Notes: generated by a model from the sequence alone, not told the origin. Shown: positions 14,389-22,783, counted from the stretch's first letter. The stretch is DNA of 31,611 nt from DAOUMF01 sp034411955 (GCA_034411955.1 DAOUMF010000146.1:1-31611); one strand, 5' to 3'. Numbers and translations: made by a program.

Positions 14389-14533
14389 AACTGGGAGAGC
14401 CGAGGGGCCCTTGACCAGCGGTCATTGACTCCCTGGCACGCGAGTCGGAAAATGCGGCTGAAGGGAGGGATGGGCGTAGTCCGGCGGGTCCAATCGGTCG
14501 GTCTTCGACGAGTGTGGATTGGAGGTCTGACCG

Positions 14534-14833
14534 ATGAAATCAATCGACCCAGTACGCGTTCAGCCAGTTGTCGGGAACGGCTTGACCGGCCTTCTCCGGA
14601 AGTTCGCCGACCGGGCGCGACACCTCGGCAAGAACCAGGCGCGGATCGCCCGAGATGCATGGCTCGATGAGAGCTACGTGTCGCGGCTTTTCTCCGGAGA
14701 GCGCTTCAACCCCAGCCGCGAGGCCATCATCCTTCTCGGAGGATGGGGCCTAGAGCTGGCGGTAGAAGAAGTCGACGAACTGCTGATGGCGGCGGACTAC
14801 AAGCCGCTAGTCCTTCCAGCGAGCCCGCGCTAG
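14534..14833 (+). CDS. XRE-family helix-turn-helix regulator
   Basis: A 99-residue Cro/C1-type DNA-binding protein. The helix-turn-helix covers about residues 32-70: KNQARIARDAWLDESYVSRL is the recognition unit, followed by FSGERFNPSREAIILLGGW. The ribosome site GGAGGT (14521-14526) is ideally placed before ATG 14534. There is no effector domain beyond a short helical tail. It probably represses the cluster it sits in; a target could be the dyad in the leader at 9112-9125, but no matching operator was established. Confidence 0.8.
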   Translation: MKSIDPVRVQPVVGNGLTGLLRKFADRARHLGKNQARIARDAWLDESYVSRLFSGERFNPSREAIILLGGWGLELAVEEVDELLMAADYKPLVLPASPR

Positions 14834-14895
14834 TTCACTCGGAAGGGGCTGGCCGGGCCCGCCCTTCGTTCAGATGATGATCATGTGCATCCAGA

Positions 14896-16863
14896 TTGGG
14901 GGACTATCTCTTGCCCAACTGGAGTGAAGGACTCCCGGAATCGCTACTGGAGATTGCCGCTAGCCCAGACAAGATTTTGTCAGTGCTCTCTGGACCAGGT
15001 ACCGGGAAGACCTGGGCTCTTGTGCGAAGGGCTGCGCGCTTCGTTGAAGAGGGAGCTGATGCCACGGGAGTCCTTTTCGTCACGTTCACGCGCACCGCTG
15101 CTCATGATTTGAAGCAGAAGATTGGGGCGCTTGACGATCCATCCGCAGTTATCATCGATGCTGGGACCCTTCATTCATTGTGTTTCAGGATACTTCGAGA
15201 GCAAAAGGCGTTTGAAGCCACAGGCCGAGTGCCGCGACCTCTGATGAAGTACGAGGCCGACTGTCTCTTGAGGGATCTTCCAAGCACGTTCGGTGGGATG
15301 ACGGCAAGGAGAGGGCGACTTGCAGCGTTCGAGGCGGCTTGGGCGAGACTGGACAGTGATACCCCAGGCGGGTGGCCGACGGATCCAGTTGACCAGCAGT
15401 TCCAGCATGTATTGGAGATGTGGCTTAGGTTCCACCGAGGAGTCCTCCTCGGTGAACTTGTGCCGCTGACGCTGTCATATCTCAGACAGGAGGCAACAAG
15501 CGAGTTCCTGAACCGCTATGAGCATGTCCTAGTAGACGAGTATCAGGATCTCAACCGGGCGGAACAGGTCCTTATTGACACGCTTGCTGGACAGCACGCG
15601 ACCATGAGCGTGATCGGGGACGACGACCAAGCCATCTACACAACCTTCCGCAACGCGTTCCCGGAGGGGATCGTACAGTTTCCATATCGGCATCCCGGGA
15701 CGAACGCCAAAGAACTCACACTATCCCTCCGCTGTCCGCCGAATGTTGTCAGTATGGCGAACGCGTTCCTGCGTAACCCGGAGATGCAGCGACTAACGGA
15801 CCGCCTACTTGATCCAGATGAGGCCAGGCCCAATGCGGAAGTGGCTGTCTTGCGATGGCGCACTCTAGACCGCGAGATCAAGGGCCTCGCCAGATTCGTG
15901 AAGTGGTACTGCGACACGACGGACTGCGCTTGGGGCGACGTTCTCGTGATGAGCCCGAGACGGCAGATTGGTTACCGACTCAGGGATGAACTTCGAGGCC
16001 TGGATGTCGAGGCAAGAAGCTTCTTCCACGAGGAAGCACTTGATACCAACGTGGCACGTGAGCGCCTGAGCGTACTCAATCTGCTTGTAGATATAGAAGA
16101 TCGCGTAGCTCTGCGACACTACCTTAGCCTGCCCACACAGAGGCCTGCATCGTATCGTGCAGTTTGGGAACACTGCAACCAGACCGGCGAGACTCCTTGG
16201 ACGGCAATGCACAAGTTGGCGAATGGCGAACTCACGCTCGCGGCTGGCGTGAATGAACTCGCAGGCCGGTTTCGGGCGCTCATTGCGCGCCTGGGGGCCC
16301 TGCAGGGATTGATCGGAGAAGAACTGGTGCTGGCCTGGCTGGGAGCTCCGGATACCGACACACAAGGTGACCTTGCAGACTTACGGACGATGGCGCAGAG
16401 GTTCTGTGAGGATGATCCTACCATCACGCCGTTAACGCTGAGGGATAAGCTGCGCGATGAAATCACCCAGCCGGAGATCCCCGTTGACACGCAGTATGTA
16501 CGCGTCATGAGTCTGCACAAGGCCAAGGGTCTGACGGCCAAGCTCGTGATCGTCACTGGCTTCGCCAACCAGATGATCCCGTTCATCGCTGAGGGCCTGA
16601 CGCCAGCTCAGTTCAACAGGAGCATGCAGGAGCAACGGCGTTTGTTCTTCGTGGCACTGACAAGGGCCAAACAGTATCTCGTCTTATCGAGTCCGAAGCT
16701 CATGCGACCCGTTGAAGCATCTCAGATGAACCTGTATCTCCCCCGTTTCGGCCAACACTGGGTGCGTACAGCACCCAGTCCGTTCGCCACTCAGCTCGGC
16801 CGGCAGGCGCCAGATCGGGCGACGAACGGCGACGACTGGCTCGACCAGCTGGGCGTGCCTTAG
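14896..16863 (+). CDS. UvrD/PcrA-family superfamily 1 helicase
   Basis: A 655-residue 3'-5' helicase with all SF1 motifs: I GPGTGKT (33-39), Ia FVTFTRTAAHDL, II LVDEYQDLNRAEQ, III IGDDDQAIYTTFRNA, IV LSLRCPPNVV, V MSLHKAKGLTAKLVIVTG and VI RRLFFVALTRAKQYLV. No nuclease domain is fused to it. The frame is open from TCA at 14881, and TTG 14896 is the first usable start; no strong ribosome site was seen. It follows the XRE gene by 62 bp in the same orientation. It is distinct from the Gabija-type helicase at 19186-21015 and has no OLD nuclease beside it. It probably supplies unwinding to the SbcD/SbcC-like nuclease cluster (inference). Confidence 0.87.
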   Translation: MGDYLLPNWSEGLPESLLEIAASPDKILSVLSGPGTGKTWALVRRAARFVEEGADATGVLFVTFTRTAAHDLKQKIGALDDPSAVIIDAGTLHSLCFRILREQKAFEATGRVPRPLMKYEADCLLRDLPSTFGGMTARRGRLAAFEAAWARLDSDTPGGWPTDPVDQQFQHVLEMWLRFHRGVLLGELVPLTLSYLRQEATSEFLNRYEHVLVDEYQDLNRAEQVLIDTLAGQHATMSVIGDDDQAIYTTFRNAFPEGIVQFPYRHPGTNAKELTLSLRCPPNVVSMANAFLRNPEMQRLTDRLLDPDEARPNAEVAVLRWRTLDREIKGLARFVKWYCDTTDCAWGDVLVMSPRRQIGYRLRDELRGLDVEARSFFHEEALDTNVARERLSVLNLLVDIEDRVALRHYLSLPTQRPASYRAVWEHCNQTGETPWTAMHKLANGELTLAAGVNELAGRFRALIARLGALQGLIGEELVLAWLGAPDTDTQGDLADLRTMAQRFCEDDPTITPLTLRDKLRDEITQPEIPVDTQYVRVMSLHKAKGLTAKLVIVTGFANQMIPFIAEGLTPAQFNRSMQEQRRLFFVALTRAKQYLVLSSPKLMRPVEASQMNLYLPRFGQHWVRTAPSPFATQLGRQAPDRATNGDDWLDQLGVP

Positions 16864-16864
16864 A

Positions 16865-16882
16865 CCCTGTTCCCCGTCAGGG
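16865..16882 (+). terminator. Weak hairpin after the UvrD gene
   Basis: CCCTG (16865-16869) and CAGGG (16878-16882) form a 5-bp stem with an 8-nt loop just after the helicase stop codon. There is no U tract, so it is at best a weak terminator. It separates this operon from the convergent SRAP gene. Confidence 0.2.
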
Positions 16883-17077
16883 ACTTCCATGAAAAGGGCG
16901 CCACGTGTCAAGGTTCTGGAGTGGTCCCCAGCGCCTCCTGGTTGAGGACTCCTTGCTCGCTCATTCCCTCACGGCTCATAAGCCAGACTTCCATCCGTGT
17001 TCCGCGGCACTCAAATGGGATGTGCGGCCGAAGGAGTCCCAATCTTAACGGACGGGAATGTCCCAGTTGTTTGGTCA

Positions 17078-17761
17078 CTAGGACGGAACTGGCTCGAGGC
17101 ATGTGGGATCGTCGTTCTTGATGTTGTTGACTCGCCGCGATACAGGTACTCCCTCCAGCAGATCGTCGCTGGCCGGAACCAGGAGGCTGCTGAGTTCTCC
17201 GAGGTTGCTCTTCCGAGGGTACAGCCACTCGTCCACGGCCTCCTCCGGTAGGATCACTGGCATCCGATTATGAACAGACTCCAGCGTCATGTTGGCGTCG
17301 GTGGTAATGATCGTGAACGTCGGCTCCCATTCGCCCGGCCCCGGTTGCCAGGACTCGTAGAGTCCGGCGAACAAGATCAATCCGCCGTCGGGCCGGTGGA
17401 ACCATATTGGCTGCCGCTGACCTTTCTGCTCAGACCACTCAAAGAAGCCATCCGCCGGCACCGCGCACCGTCTCTTCTTGAACGCATCCCTGAAGGCGGG
17501 CCGCTTGTCCAGCGTCTCGGCACGGGCGTTGATCTGCCTGTGGCCGCCCTTTGGGTCCTTCGCCCAGTGGTTGATCAGGCCCCAGCGAGCACGCAGTAGC
17601 TCGCGGTCTTCACATTCCATGCGCATGATCCAGTGTCTGTTGGTGGGGGCGATGTTGTACCTGGGCCGGAAGCTCTCCTCGGCAAGCTGACCCACTGGCA
17701 CGCCCAGTTCGCGAGCCAGGCTCACGCGGTTCTGTCTGGTGAGTGTGAAGCGCCCGCACAT
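17078..17761 (-). CDS. SRAP-domain protein (YedK/HMCES family)
   Basis: A 227-residue SOS-response-associated peptidase family protein. It protects abasic sites in single-stranded DNA by forming a thiazolidine crosslink through Cys2. The key residues are all present: Met-Cys2-Gly-Arg at the N-terminus, Asn36 in RYNIAPT, the INARAET block near residue 77, Glu108 in ADGFFEWS and His164 in SVHNRMPVIL. The length is normal. The start ATG at 17761 is fixed by the need for Cys2 and by a promoter that begins transcription at that codon. It points toward the helicase operon (convergent) and lies immediately left of the tRNA-Thr scar, so it may be chromosomal rather than element cargo. Confidence 0.92.
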   Translation of the reverse strand: MCGRFTLTRQNRVSLARELGVPVGQLAEESFRPRYNIAPTNRHWIMRMECEDRELLRARWGLINHWAKDPKGGHRQINARAETLDKRPAFRDAFKKRRCAVPADGFFEWSEQKGQRQPIWFHRPDGGLILFAGLYESWQPGPGEWEPTFTIITTDANMTLESVHNRMPVILPEEAVDEWLYPRKSNLGELSSLLVPASDDLLEGVPVSRRVNNIKNDDPTCLEPVPS

Positions 17762-17767
17762 GCAACC

Positions 17768-17796
17768 AGTCTAGCAGTCCAGTCATGCGCCGTCAG
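17768..17796 (-). promoter_or_regulatory. Promoter of the SRAP gene, probably leaderless
   Basis: On the minus strand CTGACG (17796-17791) and TAGACT (17773-17768) are separated by 17 bp. Six bases lie between the -10 and the ATG, so transcription should begin at the start codon. No obvious LexA box was recognised. Confidence 0.5.
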
Positions 17797-17925
17797 CGCG
17801 GTCTGGGACTGTAGTCAGGGCCACGCTCGGCGTCATTCTGCGACGGATTTCAGGGCGGTCTGTCGGCAGGATGTTTCTCTCCGGCGCCGCGGAGGCTCAC
17901 CAAGACCGATTTCAGCTACGAAGAG

Positions 17926-17975
17926 TGGAGCCGGGAGAGGGATTCGAGCCCCCGACCCGCGCTTTACGAAAGCGC
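17926..17975 (-). pseudogene. tRNA-Thr(CGU) 3' part
   Basis: On the minus strand a complete anticodon arm GCGCT-TTCGTAA-AGCGC (anticodon CGT) is followed by GGGTC, T arm GGGGG-CTCGAAT-CCCTC, acceptor strand TCCCGGC, discriminator T and CCA. Upstream of the anticodon arm there is no D arm and no GCCGGGA acceptor strand. The fragment begins precisely at the anticodon stem, as expected for an integrase identity segment. The inserted element would lie to the right. Confidence 0.75.
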
Positions 17976-18077
17976 TGCAGCTTGTCCCACCCCGCCTCTC
18001 GTGGCCCCGACCAGCCCCATTTTGTATCTGAAAACCACCTTCGTCATCCCAATGCGGCCCAGGCTGTGACCCCTTCT

Positions 18078-18110
18078 GCCGACAACTTGGTCGGCAAATG
18101 GTCGGCAACT
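18078..18110. repeat. Half-site cluster next to the tRNA-Thr part (scar B)
   Basis: GCCGAC (18078-18083) is inverted relative to GTCGGC (18090-18095), which recurs directly at 18101-18106 and is followed by AACT. The word CAACTTG lies at 18083-18089. Architecture and spacing match scar A (5127-5160) with a different half-site. Probable recombinase arm-type sites, by inference. Confidence 0.5.
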
Positions 18111-18346
18111 ATTGGTAGCGCGGGTTAGACGCTGGGGCCAGCGAATCCCACTCCTTTCATGCGAGGACAGATGCCCGGGACGACCAACGACGACAATCAG
18201 GCCTGCGGACGTTGCCAGCACTTGCTCGCAAACCCGCCCCTCCTCCCTGCATTCCCTCCCCTGGCCTCCCTTCGATGAAGCCTAGCGAAGGGACTCGCCC
18301 CAACGTGGACTGTGCGGCGCAAAGCTTAGCGCTGGAGCCACTATCC

Positions 18347-19153
18347 TCACCAGGGTGTCCGCACGGCGCCGTCCAGCCGACGATGCAAATAGGATGCAAG
18401 CGAAAGAAGGTCTAGGGCATCCTCTTCCATGATCGGCCACTTTATCTTCGGCGCGTGTGCGGTGACATTGCGAAAGGTGCCAAACATTCCCTTCAGCAGG
18501 TTCACAAATCCTCCCTGCTCGGCACGCTCCGTGTCGGTTCGCAATGTGTTGATTGCCAAGATGGGTCTGTCTCCCCCGAAGGCTCTGTCAACCAGATCTG
18601 CTCCGTCGCTGGTGAGGCCGGATCTGTCACGGATCTTATCCGCGACACTCTTGGTGGCCTCAAAGACCGCATGGAAGTAGTTCTCCTGCACAAGCTCCGC
18701 TCGACAGAACCTCAATACATCCGCATGCACGCCTCTAGCGCGGAGCGTCGATTCCAGGCGCCGAGCCCGCTGTTCAGCTTCCGTGAGGGTCGTTGCTACG
18801 GTCTCGCGAACCACCCGTCCGTCCTCGAGCAAGGAGTAGCCACAGAACGCCAGGACAGTGTTCAGCTCGCTGCGTTTGCCTTCGAAAAGATCTGGGTTTG
18901 CGTGATAACGCACCGGATTCATGGCCTCTTGAGTGAAGGCGATAACGTTGTTGCCGCAACGATCCTGACGCTGCTTGAGTGAGAGTGCCTCGTAGAGACG
19001 GACTCGTTTTGAGGCCGTTGGATTGGGATCAGAGATGTTGAGTCTGTTGAGCAGAGTGGCGATTTCGCTACCAGTCAAACCAGTCTGCGTGTCCGCAAGC
19101 ACGTTGCAGATCTCCTGCAGATGAGCTTCAGTTAGTGAAGGAAGAGCGACCAT
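18347..19153 (-). CDS. TIGR02391 (Ymh-like) family protein
   Basis: A 268-residue protein whose C-terminal half is a clear TIGR02391 domain. HADVLRFCRAELVQENYFHA is followed by VFEATKSVADKIRDRSGL, then LVDRAFGGDRPILAIN, NLLKGMFGTFRNVTAHAPKI and a final SYLHRRLD. The N-terminal 110 residues resemble a small helical DNA- or protein-binding region (LTGSEIATLLNRLNI). The family's biochemical role is not established; FRNVTAHAP has the R-N...H pattern of HEPN-like folds, so ribonuclease activity is possible. It lies 32 bp after the GajB-like helicase in the same orientation and is probably the last gene of the long minus-strand operon. It also borders the tRNA-Thr scar. Confidence 0.85.
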   Translation of the reverse strand: MVALPSLTEAHLQEICNVLADTQTGLTGSEIATLLNRLNISDPNPTASKRVRLYEALSLKQRQDRCGNNVIAFTQEAMNPVRYHANPDLFEGKRSELNTVLAFCGYSLLEDGRVVRETVATTLTEAEQRARRLESTLRARGVHADVLRFCRAELVQENYFHAVFEATKSVADKIRDRSGLTSDGADLVDRAFGGDRPILAINTLRTDTERAEQGGFVNLLKGMFGTFRNVTAHAPKIKWPIMEEDALDLLSLASYLHRRLDGAVRTPW

Positions 19154-19185
19154 CTAGCCGGAGGACGATTGGGGCATCTCAAGCC

Positions 19186-21015
19186 TCATTTGGCCCGGTC
19201 TTGCAGCTCCAACACGTACTCCGACGGCCCATTATCGAATCTACGTCCATACTGATTCACTGTGAAGCCGGAGTACGTCAGATGGACTTCGTGCCGCGCG
19301 CGCGTCATTCCGACGTAGAACAGCCGGCGAGATTCGCGCTTGGCCTCTTCCGTATCGAGTCCCCACCGAGGAATGATCCCCTGATCCATGCCCATCATCA
19401 CCACGGCGTCAAATTCCAGCCCCTTAGCACTGTGTAAGGTGATCAGGTTCAGATGGTCCGGCGACCCACCCTGCCGGCCGAACATCTCCACGGTCCACTG
19501 GGCCAGCCGCCCTTCGTCCTCGCAAGCCAAACACAGCTCCTCCCACACTTCAATTTCGTCCTGATGTTCGTTATCAGCAGTGAGCGCGCGCTTCAAGACT
19601 GCGTCGTAGATGCGATCTAGCCAGGCGGCTAGCCGGGCCTCTGGGTCACGATTGTGCCACAATGGCCCGACGAGATCGATTTTCGCCTGCCAGCGTCTAT
19701 CATCGCTGATTCCGGACGCCGTGAAATTCGTCCACCAGGCGAGAATGGTCGACAGTGCGGGCTCGCCGCGTAGCCAGCCGCCAGCACACCACGACGCGCA
19801 GTCCTCCAGCCACCGGGTCAAAGGCGTCCGGCGATAGGGCGCCCCCTGGTCGATTCGGATGACTGGAACCTTCCTCTCTTCGGCGGCGGCGGCAACCACT
19901 GCCCCAACATTCTTGTCGGGGTAGAGGATAGCGACGTCCCCTAGGCGCCGCTGGTCGCGCCTGGCAACGACCTCAGGCACTAACCTATCTAGGATGATTG
20001 CACCCTGTTGTTCGAGGCCGTCCGGGCACTCGACGAAATCGATGATGCCCTCTTCGCCTTCTTCGTCCGACGCGGCCTCGTAATCCCTCATTTCGCGGAG
20101 CACGATTAGGGCTCCGTCAACGATGGCCTTGCGTGATCGATAATTCAATCTGAGACGTACCTCGTTAACCTCGTCCAACGAGGCGAGCGTTTCAAGCAGC
20201 CTTGGATCAGCGCCAGTAAATCCGTAGATTGACTGATCCGGGTCGCCGACGGCGAGAATGCGAACGCCGGTGGCCATCAGGGCTCTCACGATTTGGTCCA
20301 GCGCAGGACCAAGGTCCTGGTATTCATCAACTACCAGAATAGGAAATCGGCATCTGAGGGCTGCCCTGATCCATTGGTGTTCCTTTAGCAGGCGGAGGCC
20401 GACAAGAACCATATCGTCGAAATCAATTAGGCCCTCTCGACGGAGTAGCTGCTCGTATCGCTCGATGACGAGCGGCAGGTGCTCATCACCCTCGGCCCAG
20501 GAGGCGTGCGATCTGTCGAGATACGTCCTTCGGTAGCGGTCCAGGCTGATGCGGTAGCTCGACGGTTCGGCTGGATACGGAAGACCCTCGTCCATTGCCT
20601 GCTGGAGTGCGGATGTTTGGTGGCGTAAGTTGGCTACCATGATGGGATCAGGCAGGCCTGCCCCGGCGATTCTTGCGTACGGACGAAGAACATGTTGAAG
20701 ACAGAATCCGTGGGCGGTACCGATGAAGACGCGCGCCTCCTCTCGGATACCGAGGGCCGCTAGCCGTGTCCTCAGCTCTCGGGCACACTCGGTTGAGAAA
20801 GTAATGCAGGCTACTCCTTGAGGCGGATCCACATCTTCCGTTAGCATGCGAGCCACTTTTGCTGTGAGGACCTTCGTCTTCCCGCTTCCCGGCCCTGCCA
20901 AGGCGGCACAGTTCCCAGTAGACTCGTAGACCTCCCGCTGCTTTTTGTTGCGCCGCAGCTCGTCGACAGCGCCATAGTAGGCCGGGCTCAGCCTAGTTGA
21001 TTCTGCCGGCGACAT
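19186..21015 (-). CDS. gajB: UvrD-like helicase, GajB-like (Gabija)
   Basis: An SF1 helicase of 609 residues from ATG 21015. Motif I is AGPGSGKT (40-47); the others are ITFSTECAREL, II VVDEYQDLGPALDQ, III VGDPDQSIYGFTG, IV LRLNYRSRKAI, V LHSAKGLEFDAVVMMG and VI RRLFYVGMTRARHEVHL. The frame is open back to 21108, but ATG 21015 leaves a 23-bp overlap with the OLD gene and starts at MSPAESTRLS, shortly before the Q-motif region, so it is preferred. An OLD-family nuclease followed directly by a UvrD-like helicase is the defining arrangement of Gabija, in which GajA nicks DNA and GajB is activated by DNA ends. The assignment rests on this pairing. Confidence 0.82.
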   Translation of the reverse strand: MSPAESTRLSPAYYGAVDELRRNKKQREVYESTGNCAALAGPGSGKTKVLTAKVARMLTEDVDPPQGVACITFSTECARELRTRLAALGIREEARVFIGTAHGFCLQHVLRPYARIAGAGLPDPIMVANLRHQTSALQQAMDEGLPYPAEPSSYRISLDRYRRTYLDRSHASWAEGDEHLPLVIERYEQLLRREGLIDFDDMVLVGLRLLKEHQWIRAALRCRFPILVVDEYQDLGPALDQIVRALMATGVRILAVGDPDQSIYGFTGADPRLLETLASLDEVNEVRLRLNYRSRKAIVDGALIVLREMRDYEAASDEEGEEGIIDFVECPDGLEQQGAIILDRLVPEVVARRDQRRLGDVAILYPDKNVGAVVAAAAEERKVPVIRIDQGAPYRRTPLTRWLEDCASWCAGGWLRGEPALSTILAWWTNFTASGISDDRRWQAKIDLVGPLWHNRDPEARLAAWLDRIYDAVLKRALTADNEHQDEIEVWEELCLACEDEGRLAQWTVEMFGRQGGSPDHLNLITLHSAKGLEFDAVVMMGMDQGIIPRWGLDTEEAKRESRRLFYVGMTRARHEVHLTYSGFTVNQYGRRFDNGPSEYVLELQDRAK

Positions 21016-22774
21016 ACTCCACAGCCTCACGCACGTACTCGGGGCAGTGTTCGGCCAGGAGCCTCGAACACAGTCGTTGAGCGAACCGCCCTTTCCCAAT
21101 TCGCTCAATGAGCGACAGAAGCCGCTCGGCCGACACCGTGTCAGAGTCTTCCTTCCATTGCTCGACGCGTTCGCTCCGGCCGAAGGTCAGGAGCGTATCA
21201 CAGATTGCTTCGGCCGCACTGGCATTCCACAGGTCCAGTTCCAGCGTATGCGAGTTGACGAAGATCCCGTTGAAGCGCGCTACATCGAGTAGCTCGCCGG
21301 CATCCTTGGCGATGTCGATCGCCGCCTTATCCAGCCTTAGAGCCACCAGTCGCTCTGCCCGCCGCTCACCAAGGCTCGGACCCTCCTCCACGGGGTCTCG
21401 ATCTGTCAGCACGGCGAATGGGAGACCCAGCGCGGTGAGAAACTTGACGTACGGCACGAAGTTGGTGCCGCCGACCGCGCAAACGGTGATTCCCAGCCTA
21501 TCGAGATCCTGATCCAATAGGCGAGCGAAGACAGGTATCAGAAACTCTTCTGCCATGCCCTCAACGAGCAGAACCCCCCTAGCGAATACGATCTCGCCCC
21601 GCGTGACGTCCAGGTATCGTTCAAGGTCGTCGGCCTCAGCGTCATCCAGCTCGATCGCAGCGGTCGACACTCCAACTGTGCTCGCCCCATCATCAGACTT
21701 CTTGAGCAGCGCCAGAGAACGGACCGGTGTCACGCTAACGACATGTGGCGAGTGAGTCGTCATGACCACGAATCTTGTTCTCTCCGGGCCAGCGCCTTCT
21801 TCTTCAGCCGGCTCCGTTCGCGTTCTGAGGAAATCACGGTAGATGAGTCGCTGAAGATGAGGGTGAAGGTGAGCTTCCGGTTCCTCGATCGCTAGCAGGG
21901 TGAAGCTGTGACGCTTCTCTTCGATTCGCTTCTGAAGCTCGAGGGTTTTCAGCGCGAGATAAAGGAGGTTTGCCGACCCCAAGCTCGCCTCCGATACGCC
22001 TCGCGCACCCGCATCGATGAAAAGCCGCAAGTTCCGGATCAATCGCTCGGCTTTGACCGGGGAGAATCCGATGGTGAGTCCCAGATTCTGGCCTCCTCCA
22101 ACCATCTCTTCAATCCGGCTCGATAGCTCAGTCACCAACTGTTTCAACTGGGCCTGATCCGCCAGCAAGGCGTTCGCGGTCTCCACCTCGGATGCTATCC
22201 TTTGTAGTTCGTCGAATCCGATCTCGCCCGACGCGGCTTCGAGAAGGGGTCTAAGGGGAGATTGACGCCATCTTTCCAAGTCGCCCTCAGCGTCCCGAAG
22301 AGCCTCGAGAACGACCAGGGGCAGCCTCCGCCTGATTTCAAACGAAAGCGGCTTTTCTGGGCGGCCGCCTTCATAAGTCAGGAACTCATAGTCCGCCTCC
22401 ATCCGGGGATCGCCCTCAAGGGCCCCTCTCGGCTGGAAACGATATGTTAGTCGGGCGATCATTGGGTCGCCGTTGACCAGGCTGTCCGCTAGGAGCGCGA
22501 CCAGATCAGCTTGGTCTTCGAACCGAGCCAAGTCGACGGAGATTTCAATTGCGGCGTCTCGAGGCGGCGGTTTTGGCAGCCCGTCCCAGAAGTCTTCAAG
22601 CCGAAGCTGTCGGGCAGAGTCCGGGAGGTTGGGGTCGAGTAGGAGGCGCAGCGCGAAGATGAGATTAGACTTACCGATCTTGTTCTCGCCCACTATCACG
22701 GCATGCCGGCCAAGAGAAAGGTCGAGGTGGGCGAAATTCCGGAAGTTGCGGATCTGGATACGCGATATCCGCAT
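20993..22774 (-). CDS. gajA: OLD-family ATPase/TOPRIM nuclease, GajA-like (Gabija)
   Basis: A 593-residue OLD-family protein. The ABC-type ATPase carries Walker A GENKIGKSN (29-37), a signature-like SLGSANLLYLAL (264-275), Walker B LLAIEEPEAHLHPH (293-306) and the switch His341 in TTHSPHVV. A TOPRIM nuclease domain follows with Glu405 in LLVEGMAEEF and the DxD motif Asp458-Arg-Asp460 in VLTDRDP. Length and order match class 2 OLD proteins, which occur next to a UvrD-like helicase and include GajA, a site-specific DNA-nicking enzyme of Gabija inhibited by nucleotides. It starts 9 bp after the DUF499 gene ends, so it appears to be cotranscribed with the upstream methyltransferase system. The catalytic residues look intact. 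Confidence 0.85.
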   Translation of the reverse strand: MRISRIQIRNFRNFAHLDLSLGRHAVIVGENKIGKSNLIFALRLLLDPNLPDSARQLRLEDFWDGLPKPPPRDAAIEISVDLARFEDQADLVALLADSLVNGDPMIARLTYRFQPRGALEGDPRMEADYEFLTYEGGRPEKPLSFEIRRRLPLVVLEALRDAEGDLERWRQSPLRPLLEAASGEIGFDELQRIASEVETANALLADQAQLKQLVTELSSRIEEMVGGGQNLGLTIGFSPVKAERLIRNLRLFIDAGARGVSEASLGSANLLYLALKTLELQKRIEEKRHSFTLLAIEEPEAHLHPHLQRLIYRDFLRTRTEPAEEEGAGPERTRFVVMTTHSPHVVSVTPVRSLALLKKSDDGASTVGVSTAAIELDDAEADDLERYLDVTRGEIVFARGVLLVEGMAEEFLIPVFARLLDQDLDRLGITVCAVGGTNFVPYVKFLTALGLPFAVLTDRDPVEEGPSLGERRAERLVALRLDKAAIDIAKDAGELLDVARFNGIFVNSHTLELDLWNASAAEAICDTLLTFGRSERVEQWKEDSDTVSAERLLSLIERIGKGRFAQRLCSRLLAEHCPEYVREAVEYVAGRIN

Positions 22775-22783
22775 GCGGGCCTA

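Larger units (their letters stand above)
17797..18346. other. Gene-free junction region with the tRNA-Thr scar
   Basis: No credible gene is seen between the SRAP promoter and the TIGR02391 gene. It holds the tRNA-Thr 3' part (17926-17975), GTATCTGAAAAC at 18024-18035 and the half-site cluster at 18078-18110. The segment 18111-18346 shows nothing I can interpret. Confidence 0.55.

Noticed and set aside
14896..16863. A second Gabija system based on this UvrD helicase
   Set aside because: No OLD/TOPRIM gene lies beside it. Its neighbours are SbcD/SbcC-like and XRE genes.
21016..21108. N-terminal extension of the GajB-like helicase
   Set aside because: It would overlap the OLD gene by 116 bp. 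ATG 21015 gives a normal short overlap and a typical helicase start.
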